A stretch of 64,000 nt of DNA from Alnus glutinosa (taxonomy: Eukaryota; Streptophyta; Magnoliopsida; Fagales; Betulaceae). The stretch covers positions 29,342,261-29,406,260 of the forward strand of contig NC_084889.1 in assembly GCF_958979055.1 (NCBI RefSeq), in the 5' to 3' direction. The notes beneath the pieces are model-generated. The model had not been told where the DNA came from. It worked only from the letters and a program-made list of their open reading frames with translations, and made no database searches. Of the stretch, positions 1-12,136 are shown one piece after another. Each line of letters opens with the position of its first letter. Within the stretch, counting starts at the first letter, position 1. Both the position numbers and the translations under genes were made by a program.

Positions 1-884
1 AACCATAGTCGATCATATGGATCAACAGGATACCTAGCAGGCCAGTCATAATGAAGGTGCATGTACAGTTACAACAGTTAAAAAAAAATGATATATATAT
101 ATATATATACTTAAAAAATAAGTTACTTTAAACATGCCGCCTCAGCTAGTGTGAAATGAGTGTGGTAAATAAATGTAAAGAGTAGCATTAGTCTTTTAAA
201 ATCGCTATTTTTTTTTTTAAAAAAAAAAAAAAAATTATTAAACCAAACCAACACTAAAATACTAAAAATGGAATACCTCAAATCTACGAGTGAACCCATA
301 GCAAATCTAGCTGCCAAACTCAAAACATGATTGGAACCAGCATGCCTGTACATGTTGGAATCCAAGGTGCGCAGCTCGAGGGCAGATATGAGGGGGAACT
401 GGTCAGGCAGCGTTTGAGCAAGGCATAAGGAGGTAGAATTTCCATTCACATCATAAACATACTCCCTATAAAGGATCGTATCTTCTGAATAGATCGACAG
501 GTTCACCTTTCCCCACATGTTGCCATCTAACATTAGGTCAAAGGTGGGAGAAATGTGTTTTCCATCATAGTTTCCATAGAAGAAGCTTGCACGCACCAGA
601 ACTCGGTCCCCATTGTTCAAATTATTGATGGTATAGCAGTTTTTCTTCAACGTCGGAAACACTCTGAGGGTGCCCATTACCGGGCCGGCGGTGTAGTAGG
701 CATCGACCACTTGGGACACACCATTATGGACATAATCAGCGTCTCCGGTCCATTGGATTGAATTTGCATCGACGAAAGAGTTGGATCCTCCACAGTTGAT
801 GCTCAAAAACGTGGCAAAACTGGGCTTTATGAGTGACGCTACTGAAAGAGCCAGCAGAAGTAGTAACATAAGATAGGTAGTCAT
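1..884 (-). CDS. Malectin-like receptor kinase, exon 1 and start of exon 2 (runs off left edge)
   Basis: This is the N-terminus of a plant receptor-like kinase. Exon 1 is 277-884 and exon 2 begins at 33, continuing beyond the edge. I chose the ATG at 884 because a hydrophobic signal peptide follows at once (residues 1 to about 24). The malectin-like ectodomain then opens with FLSINCGGS and includes NIQW-like (SIQWTGDADY), LRVFP, YGNYDG, FDLMLDGN and ALELRTLD motifs typical of the LRR-malectin RLK family. The donor at 276/275 splits an Arg codon; joining it to the acceptor at 35/34 gives DLR-YPVDPYDRLW, the usual continuation in this family. The product should sit in the plasma membrane. Any LRRs, transmembrane segment and kinase domain would lie outside the window. 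An upstream in-frame ATG at 1001 would add 39 residues but bury the signal peptide, so I rejected it. I cannot tell a complete gene from a truncated copy. Confidence 0.85.
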
Positions 885-3160
885 GGTTAGTACTGTTGAA
901 GGTGTATTGAGTAGATCGATGTAAAGGGTTAGGGTTTTAGTTCCATTTATATGAGCTTGCAGTTTGACTTTGTTATGGTGGTTGAAGCATTTCCCTTTCA
1001 CACATCCTTTTGTTTTTATTGGATGAATCTATTTCTTGTTGATGCTTCTAGCTAGAATTGATTTCCAATTAAAACATTTTGTATAATTTTTTTTTTTTCA
1101 TTGAAAAGATTGTAGGGAGCCTTTGAGATAAATGATGGTTTAGCTAACATGGTATTAAAACAAAGATCCCGAGTTTGAGCATTGTCTTTGTCATTCACTT
1201 TATATTTCAATGAAGTATTTTATGTGTTGGGTTTCATTTACTAAACGGGAGTTTAAACGACACGTTAAGCGTTTGGAATAAATAGTGATTTACCGTTCAT
1301 ATACAAAGAGTACTAAATATTGTATCTTCATTGATGTTCAAACAAGCTTCGATCCCAATGGGGTGTTAGAGTAAAGGTTAGATTTGAATGTGATTTTCAA
1401 GTGAATGCATGCGGATCTTCCATCTTTCAATGGCCAAATTTCATTCTGAAACTTTTCTTGATTGGCTTGTGGCCGGAGGTAGCTGTGGTAGCTGTCAGTG
1501 TATATATATTTCTTGTAATTAAAAAAAAAAATGAATAATTACTTTTAAGTCTTTAATAGAATTAAAGAAACGTTGGTCGCCTTAAATTAAAAAAGATCAT
1601 GAGGGTGATAGTCTTGGCATGAGGTCTTGGAAGTGGATGTGCATAGCATTATAGATCACATGCCTTGACTTTCTTGTCTTTTATTGTTAATACTAGAGAA
1701 AAATAAATAAATAAATAATAATCAATTTAAAACACAAAATACTCAAAACTAGAGAGTAAAAGTTGATGGGTTTAACCTCTTTAATTAAATGGGTCGGGTT
1801 AGAATTGACTTATATAGTCTTTTACCCATATCTCGACACAATCTAAACATGCACAAATTGCCACCCTTAATTGACAATTAGCTTTAACATCACCATACCA
1901 ACACTAAAGAATTGTCATCATATCCCCAAATGATTAATGTTTGTTTTTGTTAAGTATTAATTAAAAGAATTAGTTTAATATTTCCAATCCGTTTAAACTT
2001 ATGATCCTAAGTTTGAACCTTAATTTTATAATTTTCCAAATATTCCATATATTAGCTCGATCTCATTGACATTTATACACTATTTTCTATCCACTTAAAA
2101 TTTGAAGATAGATGATTATCCAACAGTTTTTGATCAATATATATCAGCTGCCAGACGTTCTTTGTTATATATATGATTCATTTATAGCTGTAAGATAATC
2201 AACTACTAATTAATTATTCTATGTCCATTGTTCAAGAAGGTGGCGAGCATGCCTTAAAAACATTCAATATATATATATATACACCAAATAGTATCCACCA
2301 AAACTAAAAGCAGCGTAAGATTCGATCAATTTCTTGGTTTGCATCAGACAAAACCAGATGAATACGTACAGTTGAACGGTCGTGATAATTGGGACAACCT
2401 GGGTGGATGAGTATATGTATGACCAAACATGCATGGATGATCTTTCGTTTAGCCAATGAATAATACTAGTTTATAATTTCTTATAATTTTAACAATTTTT
2501 TTTTAAAACTAATTATCGGATCTGTTTTTCTACACGTGGGTCCTACATATCTAATAATTGATTTTTTTTTTTAATATATTTTGGTGGGGCATTCATTTTT
2601 AATGTTCTGTTATGATCAAACATCCCTGATCACCGGTGGAGAATAGCATCCACCTGTAGAGCTGAATAAAGGAAGAGGTGTCCGTTTTATTCTCGTCGTT
2701 TTACAATAATGACGCGTAATCTAAGGGTTGAGGTTGTTTTTATAGAAATTACGTAAATTTCTTGTCGCTTTCTTCTGAACGGCGATGTCCTTACAAAGTT
2801 CTTTTTCAATTAACGTTGTTTAGTTTATAAACGACAAGAAAATTTTAAAAAAAATTGCAGTTTAATTAAAGGACGATAACTAATTAAACGACATTAGATG
2901 AGATTTGTAGTTGCGTAACATTAAAAGACGATAAAATAAAAAAGAAGTATAATAAATAAATTCACGTCGTTTAAAGAAAGGGAAATGCCTTTAGATAAGA
3001 AGCTAAGTATGCATGCAAAAAGAGAAATTAAGGTGATATATCTATGCTCGTATAGTGTAAAGTCGTTGATAAAGAATTTGGCCTTACAAGCAGTATTTGA
3101 TAAAAAATTTGGCTAAAGTCATCATGGTAGTATAGGTGTGGACTATGTTCCTAGAGAAAA
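885..3160. other. AT-rich intergenic sequence with degenerate repeats
   Basis: This should include the promoter of the receptor kinase gene. I see no coding region. About 1130-1270 and 1935-2060 hold worn copies of the TRIM-like repeat described elsewhere (a takes-the-form-of aacatggtatt primer-site motif followed by a gagtttgag stretch). A tract at about 2680-2960 repeats short ACGAC/GTCGT words in both orientations. Confidence 0.5.
2680..2960. repeat. Tract of dispersed ACGAC/GTCGT words, possible CACTA-type subterminal region
   Basis: Within about 280 bp, words such as tcgtcgtttt, aacgacaag, ggacgataac, aaacgacatt, agacgataaa and cacgtcgttt recur on both strands. Arrays of short motifs in both orientations are typical of subterminal repeats of CACTA (En/Spm) transposons, which bind their transposase. 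I found no CACTA terminus or transposase nearby, so this could be a fragment or simply a compositional tract. Confidence 0.3.
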
Positions 3161-3164
3161 GATT

Positions 3165-3276
3165 CATGCACAACAATTGCACAGCTGTTTATAAATACAT
3201 GGAGTGTGACTCGTGTGGTGGGACGTAGGTCTACAAAAGTGCACAACAAATTGTACAATTGTTGTGCACCAATCAG
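3165..3276. repeat. Small palindromic MITE-like element
   Basis: The left end carries atgcacaacaattgcaca. The right end carries its near reverse complement, tgtacaattgttgtgcac, about 70 bp away. The size and inverted ends suggest a MITE or hairpin repeat. I found no clear target-site duplication. Confidence 0.45.
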
Positions 3277-3625
3277 CTCTCATATTCCGAACTATGAAGA
3301 TTTATGTTGTTCACTTGAAATATACTGAGACGAGCATATGATAAAGGGTACAGTGAGATAAAGGAGTGATAACAGTGCGCGCATGTGGGGCCATACCAGA
3401 ATCTGACGCTGATTTATAGGTTTTACGTGTAAGAGTTGGCATAGGGCGAAATTTTAGTATCAAAGTAAAGCATGTCTAACTAAAAATCCTATCAATTACT
3501 ATTATAGTTTGCTCAAGTGGGAGATGAAGGTTTATGTGGGATGATCACAATATAATTGTGTCTACCCCTACATATACAATTGAGTCTTGATATACAGGGG
3601 ACATGAAACCATCTCCTTGCCCTTA

Positions 3626-3722
3626 TCTTTTTGTTAAACAAGTAACTTTTAATGCAAAAGTGTCATTTGATGTGATATCAAAAGATACTTTTGCATTAAA
3701 AGTCATTTGTTTGATAAAAAGA
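3626..3722. repeat. 97-bp near-perfect hairpin repeat
   Basis: The arm at 3626-3670 is the reverse complement of the arm at 3678-3722 with only a few mismatches. Both carry the core cttttaatgcaaaagt or its complement. The loop is about 7 bp. A transcript across it would fold into a long stem. It is best explained as a small foldback MITE; a hairpin-RNA locus is possible but unsupported. A second short hairpin follows at about 3768-3795 (ctctcatgg / ccatgagag). Confidence 0.6.
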
Positions 3723-3795
3723 GGGGGTAAAGTGTCCTCCATAAATCATTTCCCTATACAATTATCTCTCATGGGTGAAAGGTTTCCATGAGAGG

Positions 3796-5365
3796 TATCC
3801 CTTGGTAAGGAATAGAGATAACCCTTCAAAAAGTTTTGCCTCTTGATTGAGATGTAACACTTGGAAGACTATTCCAAGAGTTATCCCTTGCCATGAATAT
3901 AACAACATGAGCATATTTGTTATAAGGTCATAATCACATTGGCAATAATGTTGTTTTTTTTTTTTTTTTTTTTCTATTTTTTTTTATTTGAAGTCTTACT
4001 TATTTTGAACTTGTAGAATAATTTTGAATAATATAATTTGATCATATTTTGGTTCATTTGGATTTTTTGTTTTTTTAGAATCGGGAATTAAAAAAAAAAA
4101 AAAAGAAGCTATCGAGCTCGATAGGGGCTCGTCATGTTTTATTTGCTACGTTCAAACTTAGGAAGGAAATCTTGAGCCAAGTTCAAACAAAGGTTCCAAG
4201 CTAAGCTTGAGTTTGAGCCGAGTTTAAACACCTATATGAGTCTGCCGACTTGATTCCGAAATGCAAAACTCGAATACAACCCTAGTGAGAACGACATAAA
4301 CAAAAAACTATTACATTGCCATGAGAGAATATAATCCTCATTACCACGAGAGAATGACTATTTCAAGATTATTTCATTCTACATTAATTCTTCTATTTTC
4401 AATAAAAACTATTCATGTTCCTAATGGAATAGCCATTCCGCGTACAAAATGCAGCCTAAGAGTGATTATTTTAATGGTTACCAAACATAAATTTAGTGGA
4501 TATTGTATTTTTAACGAAAAAGAAAAAGTATTTAACTCATTTTAACCAATTTATAATTAATATTTCTAAGTCAATAAAGAACTTCGACTCATTTAATAGA
4601 CATTATTACCACAAAGGTGATCAACATATAATATGTTTCAAATCAAGAAAAATTACTATCTAATTCAAAAGAAAGAAAGAAAGAATCCTTAACCTCACAA
4701 TTCACTCCCTTTTTGTTTATCATGGGTGAGAAATACCACTTGATTAGAGTGTGATGGTATACAATTTTGATAGTATTGAGTACCCAGAGTAGGTTGAATA
4801 AAAAATCTATTCTTTTTTTTCATAACACTCTTTCATTTCTTTCTTTTGTTTTATCTTTTCAAAATAAAAACATTAGCAAACAATCAAAAATACAAAACAC
4901 TCAAAAACTACTTTCAAATAATTTAGTGCTTGGTCGGATAATACATTAATAATATGAAAACAGATTCTTCCATATTAGGTATGCAAAATTAAGCCTCTTT
5001 ATATCCAACCTTTGGTGAGTTACATGATCAAAAAGGTCGAGCAGATTGTTCATCTATAGGTGGGAAAATTTATTATTAGCACAAGTGAAGGGAGTAGAAT
5101 AAAAAGGGATTTTGAAAATGAAAAAACAAGCAATTGAACAGGGGCATGGCCTGAACACTGAATGTGAACAGAGCAATCTCTCCTTTTACAACCTACCATG
5201 AATTTATTCTTTGTAACCTAAGAATGCAGTCAGTAATCCTTATTATATACATGAATTAGAAGGTCTATGAAATCACTAAAACACATTCCACAAAAGATGC
5301 TATGTGAGCATGAGAAAAAAGGGAGAGAAAATTACATATCTTGAGGCCTCACATCCCGCCCTGAT
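3796..5365. other. Intergenic repeats, no gene seen
   Basis: It holds a poly-T tract near 3955-3990, a degenerate agctcgag/ttcgagct-type repeat near 4100-4250 common in eudicot intergenic DNA, and a stretch at about 4670-4930 that resembles parts of the foldback repeat at 26630-27080. Its right end should hold the 3' untranslated region and terminator of the next gene. Confidence 0.4.
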
Positions 5366-7317
5366 TTACGCTTTCTTCGACTGTTCATCCGTTCCCTGCA
5401 ATTCAGCTAGTGTTGGCAGCCCTATATCATCCACATCATCTTTACCATGCCTTTGGGTAGGAAGATTATCCACTGGTAGCAGGGATGGGGTCATATGTGG
5501 AGGGCGCTGAGAAAGAATGTTCTCATGAGTTTCACCACCGCCATTGCCACCGCCACCCCCAGAACTTGCTGCTTGTTCTGCAAATCAAGAGCACACATCA
5601 CATTTTGACGGGTCGTTGGTTTGCTGCTTGTGGGATACAATAAAAGCTCTGATAAATGGTTGGAAAACAATTACCACCACCCTCAAAAGGGACGAATACA
5701 ATCTCTACATCCTCGTTTATCTGTGGGGCTGGGTCCATAGCCCGGAATTGCGACATAGCATCCACATACTCTGAGTTAGTGCAAAACTTAAAGCGAAGTC
5801 CACTTAGGGGCCCAACTGGGTTCTGAGCCTGGAATTGCGTTACAAAATCCACAAACTCTGAGTTTGTGCATAAGGTTAAGCTAACTTTATTTGGGGGCCC
5901 AACGGCTGAAGCTGCAGAAGAATCATCCTTCAAAGAAAAATAATAACGAGTGTAAAAGTGGGAAATATCTTTATTACTTCAATGGTGAAGGTTCAAACCA
6001 GCATTATGACTACTTTTTACACAATTGATTGCTCTACTGCAAGATACAAACCAGCAAGACCATAAAAAAAACATGCAGAGCTAATCATAACATAACACTA
6101 ATGTCGTGGAAGTAGAACCAATAAACCACAAAATGTGAGACGATATACAGAACTACCAGAAATAGGACAATACTCCAACATTCAGGGCACCATAACTTAC
6201 AAATCAGAGCAGTTTGATACTACTATAACAGCAATGTTAAACTATAAATTTTTTACTAGATTAGAGCAAAACACAATCCGTCATAACCATAGGGATTCAA
6301 TTATTAAGGACACCTTTCACTTAGGTACTAGATTCATGAATGCCAAGAGAAAAAGAAAATAAACTTCAGCAAGTGCTAGTACCACTTCAATTACCTCTAT
6401 GTTAAAATTTGCATAAAATATTAACAATATAACTATGGGTTTCTAAAGAGGAGGGGGTATGGGGTTTAGGGGGTTGAGCAAGCTATATCTCAAACTACGA
6501 TAGCCTTTTATAACATACTCAACACTTGAGCATTCCCAGCTCTAATTTTTGAGAAGCAATAAGCTGTTTGAATTCCTAGTTTTTGGCAGAATAAATGAAC
6601 ATGGTTTGCCCAAGGCGTGGTGATATAGTTCTAATTGAACATTTGTTGCTACTCCAAATATTGTTGAAAAAATTAGATTCAGTGCTTCATTAGATTTCCC
6701 TAACGCCAAGGCACATCTCACAGAATGGCAACCAAAAACAGAACACAAACCAATGCCTAAGTTGAATGCGAACAAACAGTTACCCCCTGTTTGGTTATCT
6801 TCAGTTAAGCCACATACGTATAGGCTCAATTAGGTGGAAGACGCTGGTTTCTCAGGCACAACAAAGTAAAAAAAACCAAGATTCACATTTTCTTTTCATT
6901 TCTACTATTTCTCTGCAACTAAACAGATATCAAGGATATATATAGTTTTTCATACAATGAAACAAAAACAATCTCAAAATAATAAATAATAACGAAAAAA
7001 AAATCAAGAATATAAAAAATAAGGAATAGATATTTACCTCCTGTTGTGCAAGAATGTAATAAAGGAGAAGCGAGTAAGAAAATACTTCAATAAAGATCCA
7101 TCCAACATCCCCACCGTAAACCTAAACAAAAAAAATCACATTATAATCCATACAAAACCCAGAAAACCCAGAAGTTTTTTTGCTTCCGAAAAAACAATGA
7201 GCATAGGGAAACCAGAAACAAACCCACATTGAGAAGCTCTCTGACCTTTTCTTTAACCAATTCCTCGGAAAATCCCACGGGGCGTTTGCCGCGTTTTGAT
7301 TCAAGCGCTGCATCCAT
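5366..7317 (-). CDS. Four-exon gene of unknown function, 212 residues
   Basis: I do not recognise the family. Four minus-strand exons join in frame: 7228-7317, 7038-7121, 5675-5927 and 5366-5577. All junctions are GT-AG and the total is 639 bases, a whole number of codons with one terminal stop at 5366-5368. The start is the ATG at 7317, opening MDAALESKRGKRPVGFSEEL. The N-terminus is basic and helical, followed by a conserved-looking YGGDVGWIFIEVF segment. Exon 3 contains two related copies of an about 36-residue unit built around CTNSEFVDFVTQF and CTNSEYVDAMSQF. A poly-Gly/Asn linker (SSGGGGGNGGG) and an acidic tail follow. There is no signal peptide or membrane segment. The long exon 1-3 spacing includes introns of 106 bp and 1.1 kb. 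The consistent splicing makes a real gene likely; the function is unknown. Confidence 0.68.
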
Positions 7318-8470
7318 ACCGGTATTACCCCTCTGCAAGTTGCATTAAAGAAAAACAAAGAGAAAGCGTGAGAATATAAGAGAAAGTAGCACAAGAAAGT
7401 GTGTAAACAAAAAAAAACAAGAAAACAGATAAAGAAAAAGTTTGAGAAAATGGTTGAAGGAGATGAAAAATTGCTAGCGGAAGGTGATCCCCGTTCCCCC
7501 ACAAAATGTGAGAAAAATCTGAAGAAAATGTGAGACAATAGGGAAAGGAAAAAAAAAATATGGGAAAGATCAGTGAGACACAGAGAAAATGGCGCATGGG
7601 AATGTGGGTGTCAAGAATAGATAACAAGAATTAAAGAAAATTTGGGAAAATGGGTTGATACAATGTGGGCTTCAAGAATTAAGAAAAGAAAATGTGAGAA
7701 CACGGTTCAAAGAAGATGGAAAGTGAGAGAAAGTGAGAGAAAATGGGTGGGAAAAAAGTTTGAACCTTTTTTGCACGTCCTTCCATTGGGCTCTCTGCTT
7801 CTCTCTCTCTCTTCAACTTTTCCGGCGTCTTCATTTATTTTCGCTCCAACACAAGAGGAATCAATAGAAATAATATACTTTCTTTTTATCTTCTCTAAAG
7901 TAAAATAGTAATGTATATATACCACTTATAAGTGCTGAGATAGGCTAGCTAGCGTCAATCAACCGATGACACGTGTTATTTTTAATAAAAAGATATAAAT
8001 AATTTTTTAACAAAAAAAAAAAAAAAAAACAAAAGAAAGAAAGAAGAAGAAGCAAAAGAGTGACCTGTGAGTCACCCCAAAGGTGGCCTAGGTTAGTGCG
8101 TGGCAACCTCCTATTAGATTTAGGGGTGGCTTGCGAGCCGGCCACCCCTTTTCCTTTTTCTCTTTTTTTTTTTTTTAAAAAAAAATTAATATTTTTGGTT
8201 TTATATATATATATATATTTAACTAAGAATGACAATTGTCTTCATTTTATTAGTGCTAACGTTGCACTTAACGGAATCCATCAAATGTTTAAAAAAATAT
8301 GTCCTATGTGTTGGATCCTTGACTCCAGTGCCAAAAGTTATTTATTTATTTGCATATCCTAGAAACCTTACTTTGAAACGACAGGAAATAATTTGTAATT
8401 TAGGCCAACCATATAGACTGATTTTTCATTTTTCTCTTCTTTTTACCTTAAATGTGACGTGATTTTTAAA
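7318..8470. other. Upstream region of the unknown gene, then repeat DNA
   Basis: 7318-7900 is A-rich with many gagaaaatg words and probably includes the 5' untranslated region and promoter of the gene to its left. At about 8085-8150 a GC-rich block with ccggccacccc words resembles the core of the Tourist-type element at 25208-25878. I see no coding region. Confidence 0.4.
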
Positions 8471-9282
8471 TTTACTATTGGATCAAAATTTAATAGTGAT
8501 CCATCTCCAATTTAGTAAGAGACATTAGTCTTACATATAACATTACTCATAGTCAAATAAAAAAATACTACACTCTTTTACTTATTGTCGAAGAAAAAAA
8601 AAAAAAACTCATCATTCACTCTTGTGACTTTTAAAATCACCATTGGATTAAAATCTAATAATAATTTTAAAAGCGATGTAAAAAAGTGTGAGAGTATAAT
8701 TGTATGTAGCATCACTCACTAAAATAAATCAAGAATTTTTCTAGTTGAATAGGTACTAAATCTATTTATTTCATGAGTAAGAATCATATAAAACAAGAAT
8801 TCAAGAATACAAGACAAAAGACTCAATAAAGCAAACTCCAAAAAACCCTATTAAAAGATGCTAACAGCATCCAGCTCAACTCATTATAGTCAATACCACT
8901 TGCTAGTAGAACAACTAATTTTCAATTATGTTCTCAAATTAGCTTTAAATCCACCAACCACCTATGAAAAAAGGAGTGTTGGAAGCCATAAGTATAGTAG
9001 TATATGTCAACGTCGCACGTACGCCAGATGTTACGAACATGTGATGTGAACCGCTTTACCTGACTTATTGTAGAGGTTTTTCGTTTTTAGTTAGCGAATA
9101 AGCTCAACAAGGTAAATATTAAAAGATAAGGGGATCGATATTTAATTCACTTCGAGTGATGCCTCCGACGACTCTTTTCCTTATCGAGTGGTTAGAAAAA
9201 TTCTTATATATTGCTTTCCTTTGAGGGTGTATCCAACGACTAGAGCAAGTTTGAAATATTAAACAACATTGTGTTGGAGAGC

Positions 9283-9331
<49 letters not shown>

Positions 9332-11183
9332 AGATGGTACTAAATCAGTAGGCGACGTGTCACAATCTTAGTGGGCCGACAGGTTAATATTTTCAGATAA
9401 TATGGTTTAGGGTAGGAGGCCACGGGCCCACGGCCATCCAAATCTTTCAAGGCTTTGCCCCACAAAGAATGAGCCGCCAAATTAAGAAGCAAAATACACG
9501 TGACCTTTAGGCTTATTATATTCACTCATCTCTCTCTCTCTCTCTCTCTTTTTTCTTTCTTTTTTTCTTTTTTTTTTTTCTTTTTTTTTTCTCTAATTAA
9601 ATATGCTCATCTCTCTTTAATCACATTGCTTATAGCCTTATACCATCCAATTATTTTTATGTGATTAGTTTTTATTACTAATTTAAAGGAAAAGTAAATG
9701 AATGTAATTAATTAAAATAATTGAGTATACCACCTCATCGATCTCGGTGTATTTTGGGATTGTAATTTTTTACTATTTGACTGTTTGAATTTTATAAAAG
9801 TTTCAACTATGAGAAGGGTGGTTAATTGATAATTCCTTAATTTATGTAATAACAAGATAGATATCTTCGTCCCCGTTTTAACTTTGATAATATGGTATTA
9901 ATTTATCTTCTATATGCTTATATCGATTCTTAATCCACTTATATATATTTTTCTACAAACTCGCATTCAAATTATATGCTATCTCGCTCTCTCCATCGAA
10001 TAATGCTATAATTATGACTTTTATCCTCCTTTTGTCGATTAAATGTGATGTGATTTTTAAACTCACGTGCATTCTTGACTTTTATCCTCTTTTCATCCCA
10101 TTTTATTAGGTTGGCGTAAAAAAGATGATAATTGTAAAAAAGATTATAATTGGTACTTCTTCGGATAAAAATTGGACAAAAAATAAGACGGAATGACTTA
10201 TTTGTTTAATGCTAAAAACTTAGATTGTTAATTGTTAAAATAAAAAAACTTTTGTCTTTATCTGTCACAAATGATGAAAATTACACATCAGTCGTCAATT
10301 AATTTATGTATTTCTTCTTGGAGAAGCCATTTTTTGTGTATTAAGGAACAAGAAATCGAGTGGTAATTAAAAGCAACATGGAATCTAAACATATATATCA
10401 CTTGTAGCAAAGCAGCATCCATAAGGTTGTCTGGTAAGGTTTTCTCGCAAATATAAACATGTAATAAATAGTGGATGATATTGTTAAAATTATCCATGTT
10501 ATTGTTAAAGTATTGATTAAATGATTATATTTAATTCTTTTTATTAGTTTAAGCTTTTAAGATAATATGTGATTTAACATGGTATCAGAATCAAATGTCA
10601 TGAGTTTGAACCCAGTTCAACCCTAATTCTACAATTCACCTCCCATTTTAGCTAAATATTCCATGTGTTAGGACTCACATATTAAAAGCGTAAGCTTTTA
10701 AAACAGTGGTAATTTAACATTAATGGTGATCTTTGTTCAAATAGAAACATACTGATTATCAATAATATACATGTGGTATATATAATATGAAATTCAAATT
10801 AAGTATTTGTGTCAATTTAACTCATTTGTATTATAAACATGTTGAAATAGATTGAAGCATGCTATGTTTTGTGTCAAGCCAGCCAACACAATATGTTTAT
10901 TAAACGAGTTATGTGAGTCATGTCGTTTAGTTAAACAGGTTATGTCATGATTGGAGGGTTTGATACAATTAATTAAATGGGTTGTATTCGTGTCGACCCA
11001 TATAGTCGTATAATCATGACTAGACACAACACAAACCCAAATTGGAACCCCTGCTTTTTTGGTTTCTAGTTTCTTCCTATGGGTTAATTGCCTGTGTATT
11101 GTTATGGTTACTACTGGTTAGGCAGCCGTGTTTTCCCATGTTAGCTGATTGTGTTTTCGATGTGTCCTTACTGTTGCGCTAGG
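8471..11183. other. Intergenic tract with MITE remnants and microsatellites
   Basis: About 8470-8725 contains two halves of a MITE-like repeat ending in tatgtagcatcactc, related to the nested MITE at 26870-26988. A (GA)n run occupies about 9287-9328 and a (CT)n/poly-T run about 9528-9590. The TRIM copy at 10503-10719 is listed separately. No gene is evident. Confidence 0.4.
10503..10719 (+). mobile_element. TRIM-like retrotransposon copy, 5' LTR and primer-binding site
   Basis: An LTR-like segment at 10503-10579 starts TGTTAAAGTATTGATTAAAT and ends GATTTAACA. It is followed directly by tggtatcaga at 10580, which resembles the primer-binding site for initiator tRNA-Met. A short internal region ends in a second, partial copy of the repeat (aagcttttaaaacagtggtaatttaaca, split here by mismatches). 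TRIMs are short non-coding LTR elements mobilised in trans. Confidence 0.55.
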
Positions 11184-11727
11184 TAGGAGTGAAAATGCGG
11201 ATGCGTTTATTAGCAATATTCGTATCCGCATAATGCGGTTATCACTTTTAGGTATCTGCATGATACAGTTACTATTTGCATATGCGCGGTTATTGTGCAA
11301 TTACTATTCGCTATTCACATATGAGATAATTGGCGTTTTGGGCCTTGAAATTGTAATTCCTGCTTCTAGTAAATACAAAAAGGTTTTATCTATTGTGAAC
11401 ACTATTATTCATATTACACTTACTAATCATTTTGCCATGAAACTTTTATCTCATGTATGATTTAGCTTCCGGCATCATCTATTTATAGTTGGTAAAGGGA
11501 AAAATATTGAAAAAACACTATCCGCATATGAGGTAACACCAAAATGACATTTTTAGTTAATGTATATATATATATATATATAGATAAAGGGTATTTTCCT
11601 CATACCCTAAAATTGGTATCCGCATACGTGTATATATAGTGATTTTTGCTACATACGTAGCTGCATTCGCATATGCGGATAACGAATGTTAGCTCTTAAT
11701 TATTATCGGTCCGCATTTTCACCCCTA
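11184..11727. mobile_element. 544-bp MITE-like element, TIR TAGGAGTGAAAATGCGGA
   Basis: The left end TAGGAGTGAAAATGCGGA matches the reverse complement of the right end (TCCGCATTTTCACCCCTA) at 17 of 18 positions. The interior repeats cgcatatgcgg and tccgcata palindromes. The TAGGRGTG-type terminus suggests an hAT-related non-autonomous element. I could not find a clean 8-bp target duplication, so the superfamily is an inference. Confidence 0.55.
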
Positions 11728-12104
11728 GTGGTAAGAGTAAGCTATTTATATGTTCGTTTTGTTTCATTATTATATTATCATTAAAAAAATAATAATTAAA
11801 AAAAAAAAATATATGATAACGTACGATTCCATTAACAAAAGCAATTGCTTCTAAAACTTTTTAAGGACACGTCCTTTCCATAGGTCTAATTTGCCAATTA
11901 GTGGGTGATCAGTGATTTCTGTTAATTGTTGGGTCAATAAAAAAAAATTAAAAAAAATAAAATAAAATAAAAAAGAGAAAAAAGAAAAAAGAAAAAGCTT
12001 CGAAAACTAACATTTTTAGCTTGTGGAGGAATTGATTAGTTTAAGAGACACGTTTTCATTAATTCATTAATTACCACTAATTAAGAGAAGTCATAGATTA
12101 TATT

Positions 12105-12136
<32 letters not shown>

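Noticed and set aside
885..1001. Upstream ATG extending the receptor kinase N-terminus by 39 residues
   Set aside because: It would place a basic extension before the signal peptide; the ATG at 884 fits the family.
7122..7627. Hydrophobic minus-strand frames rich in Phe and Leu
   Set aside because: They arise from the A-rich leader of the four-exon gene; only the part joined by splice sites was kept.
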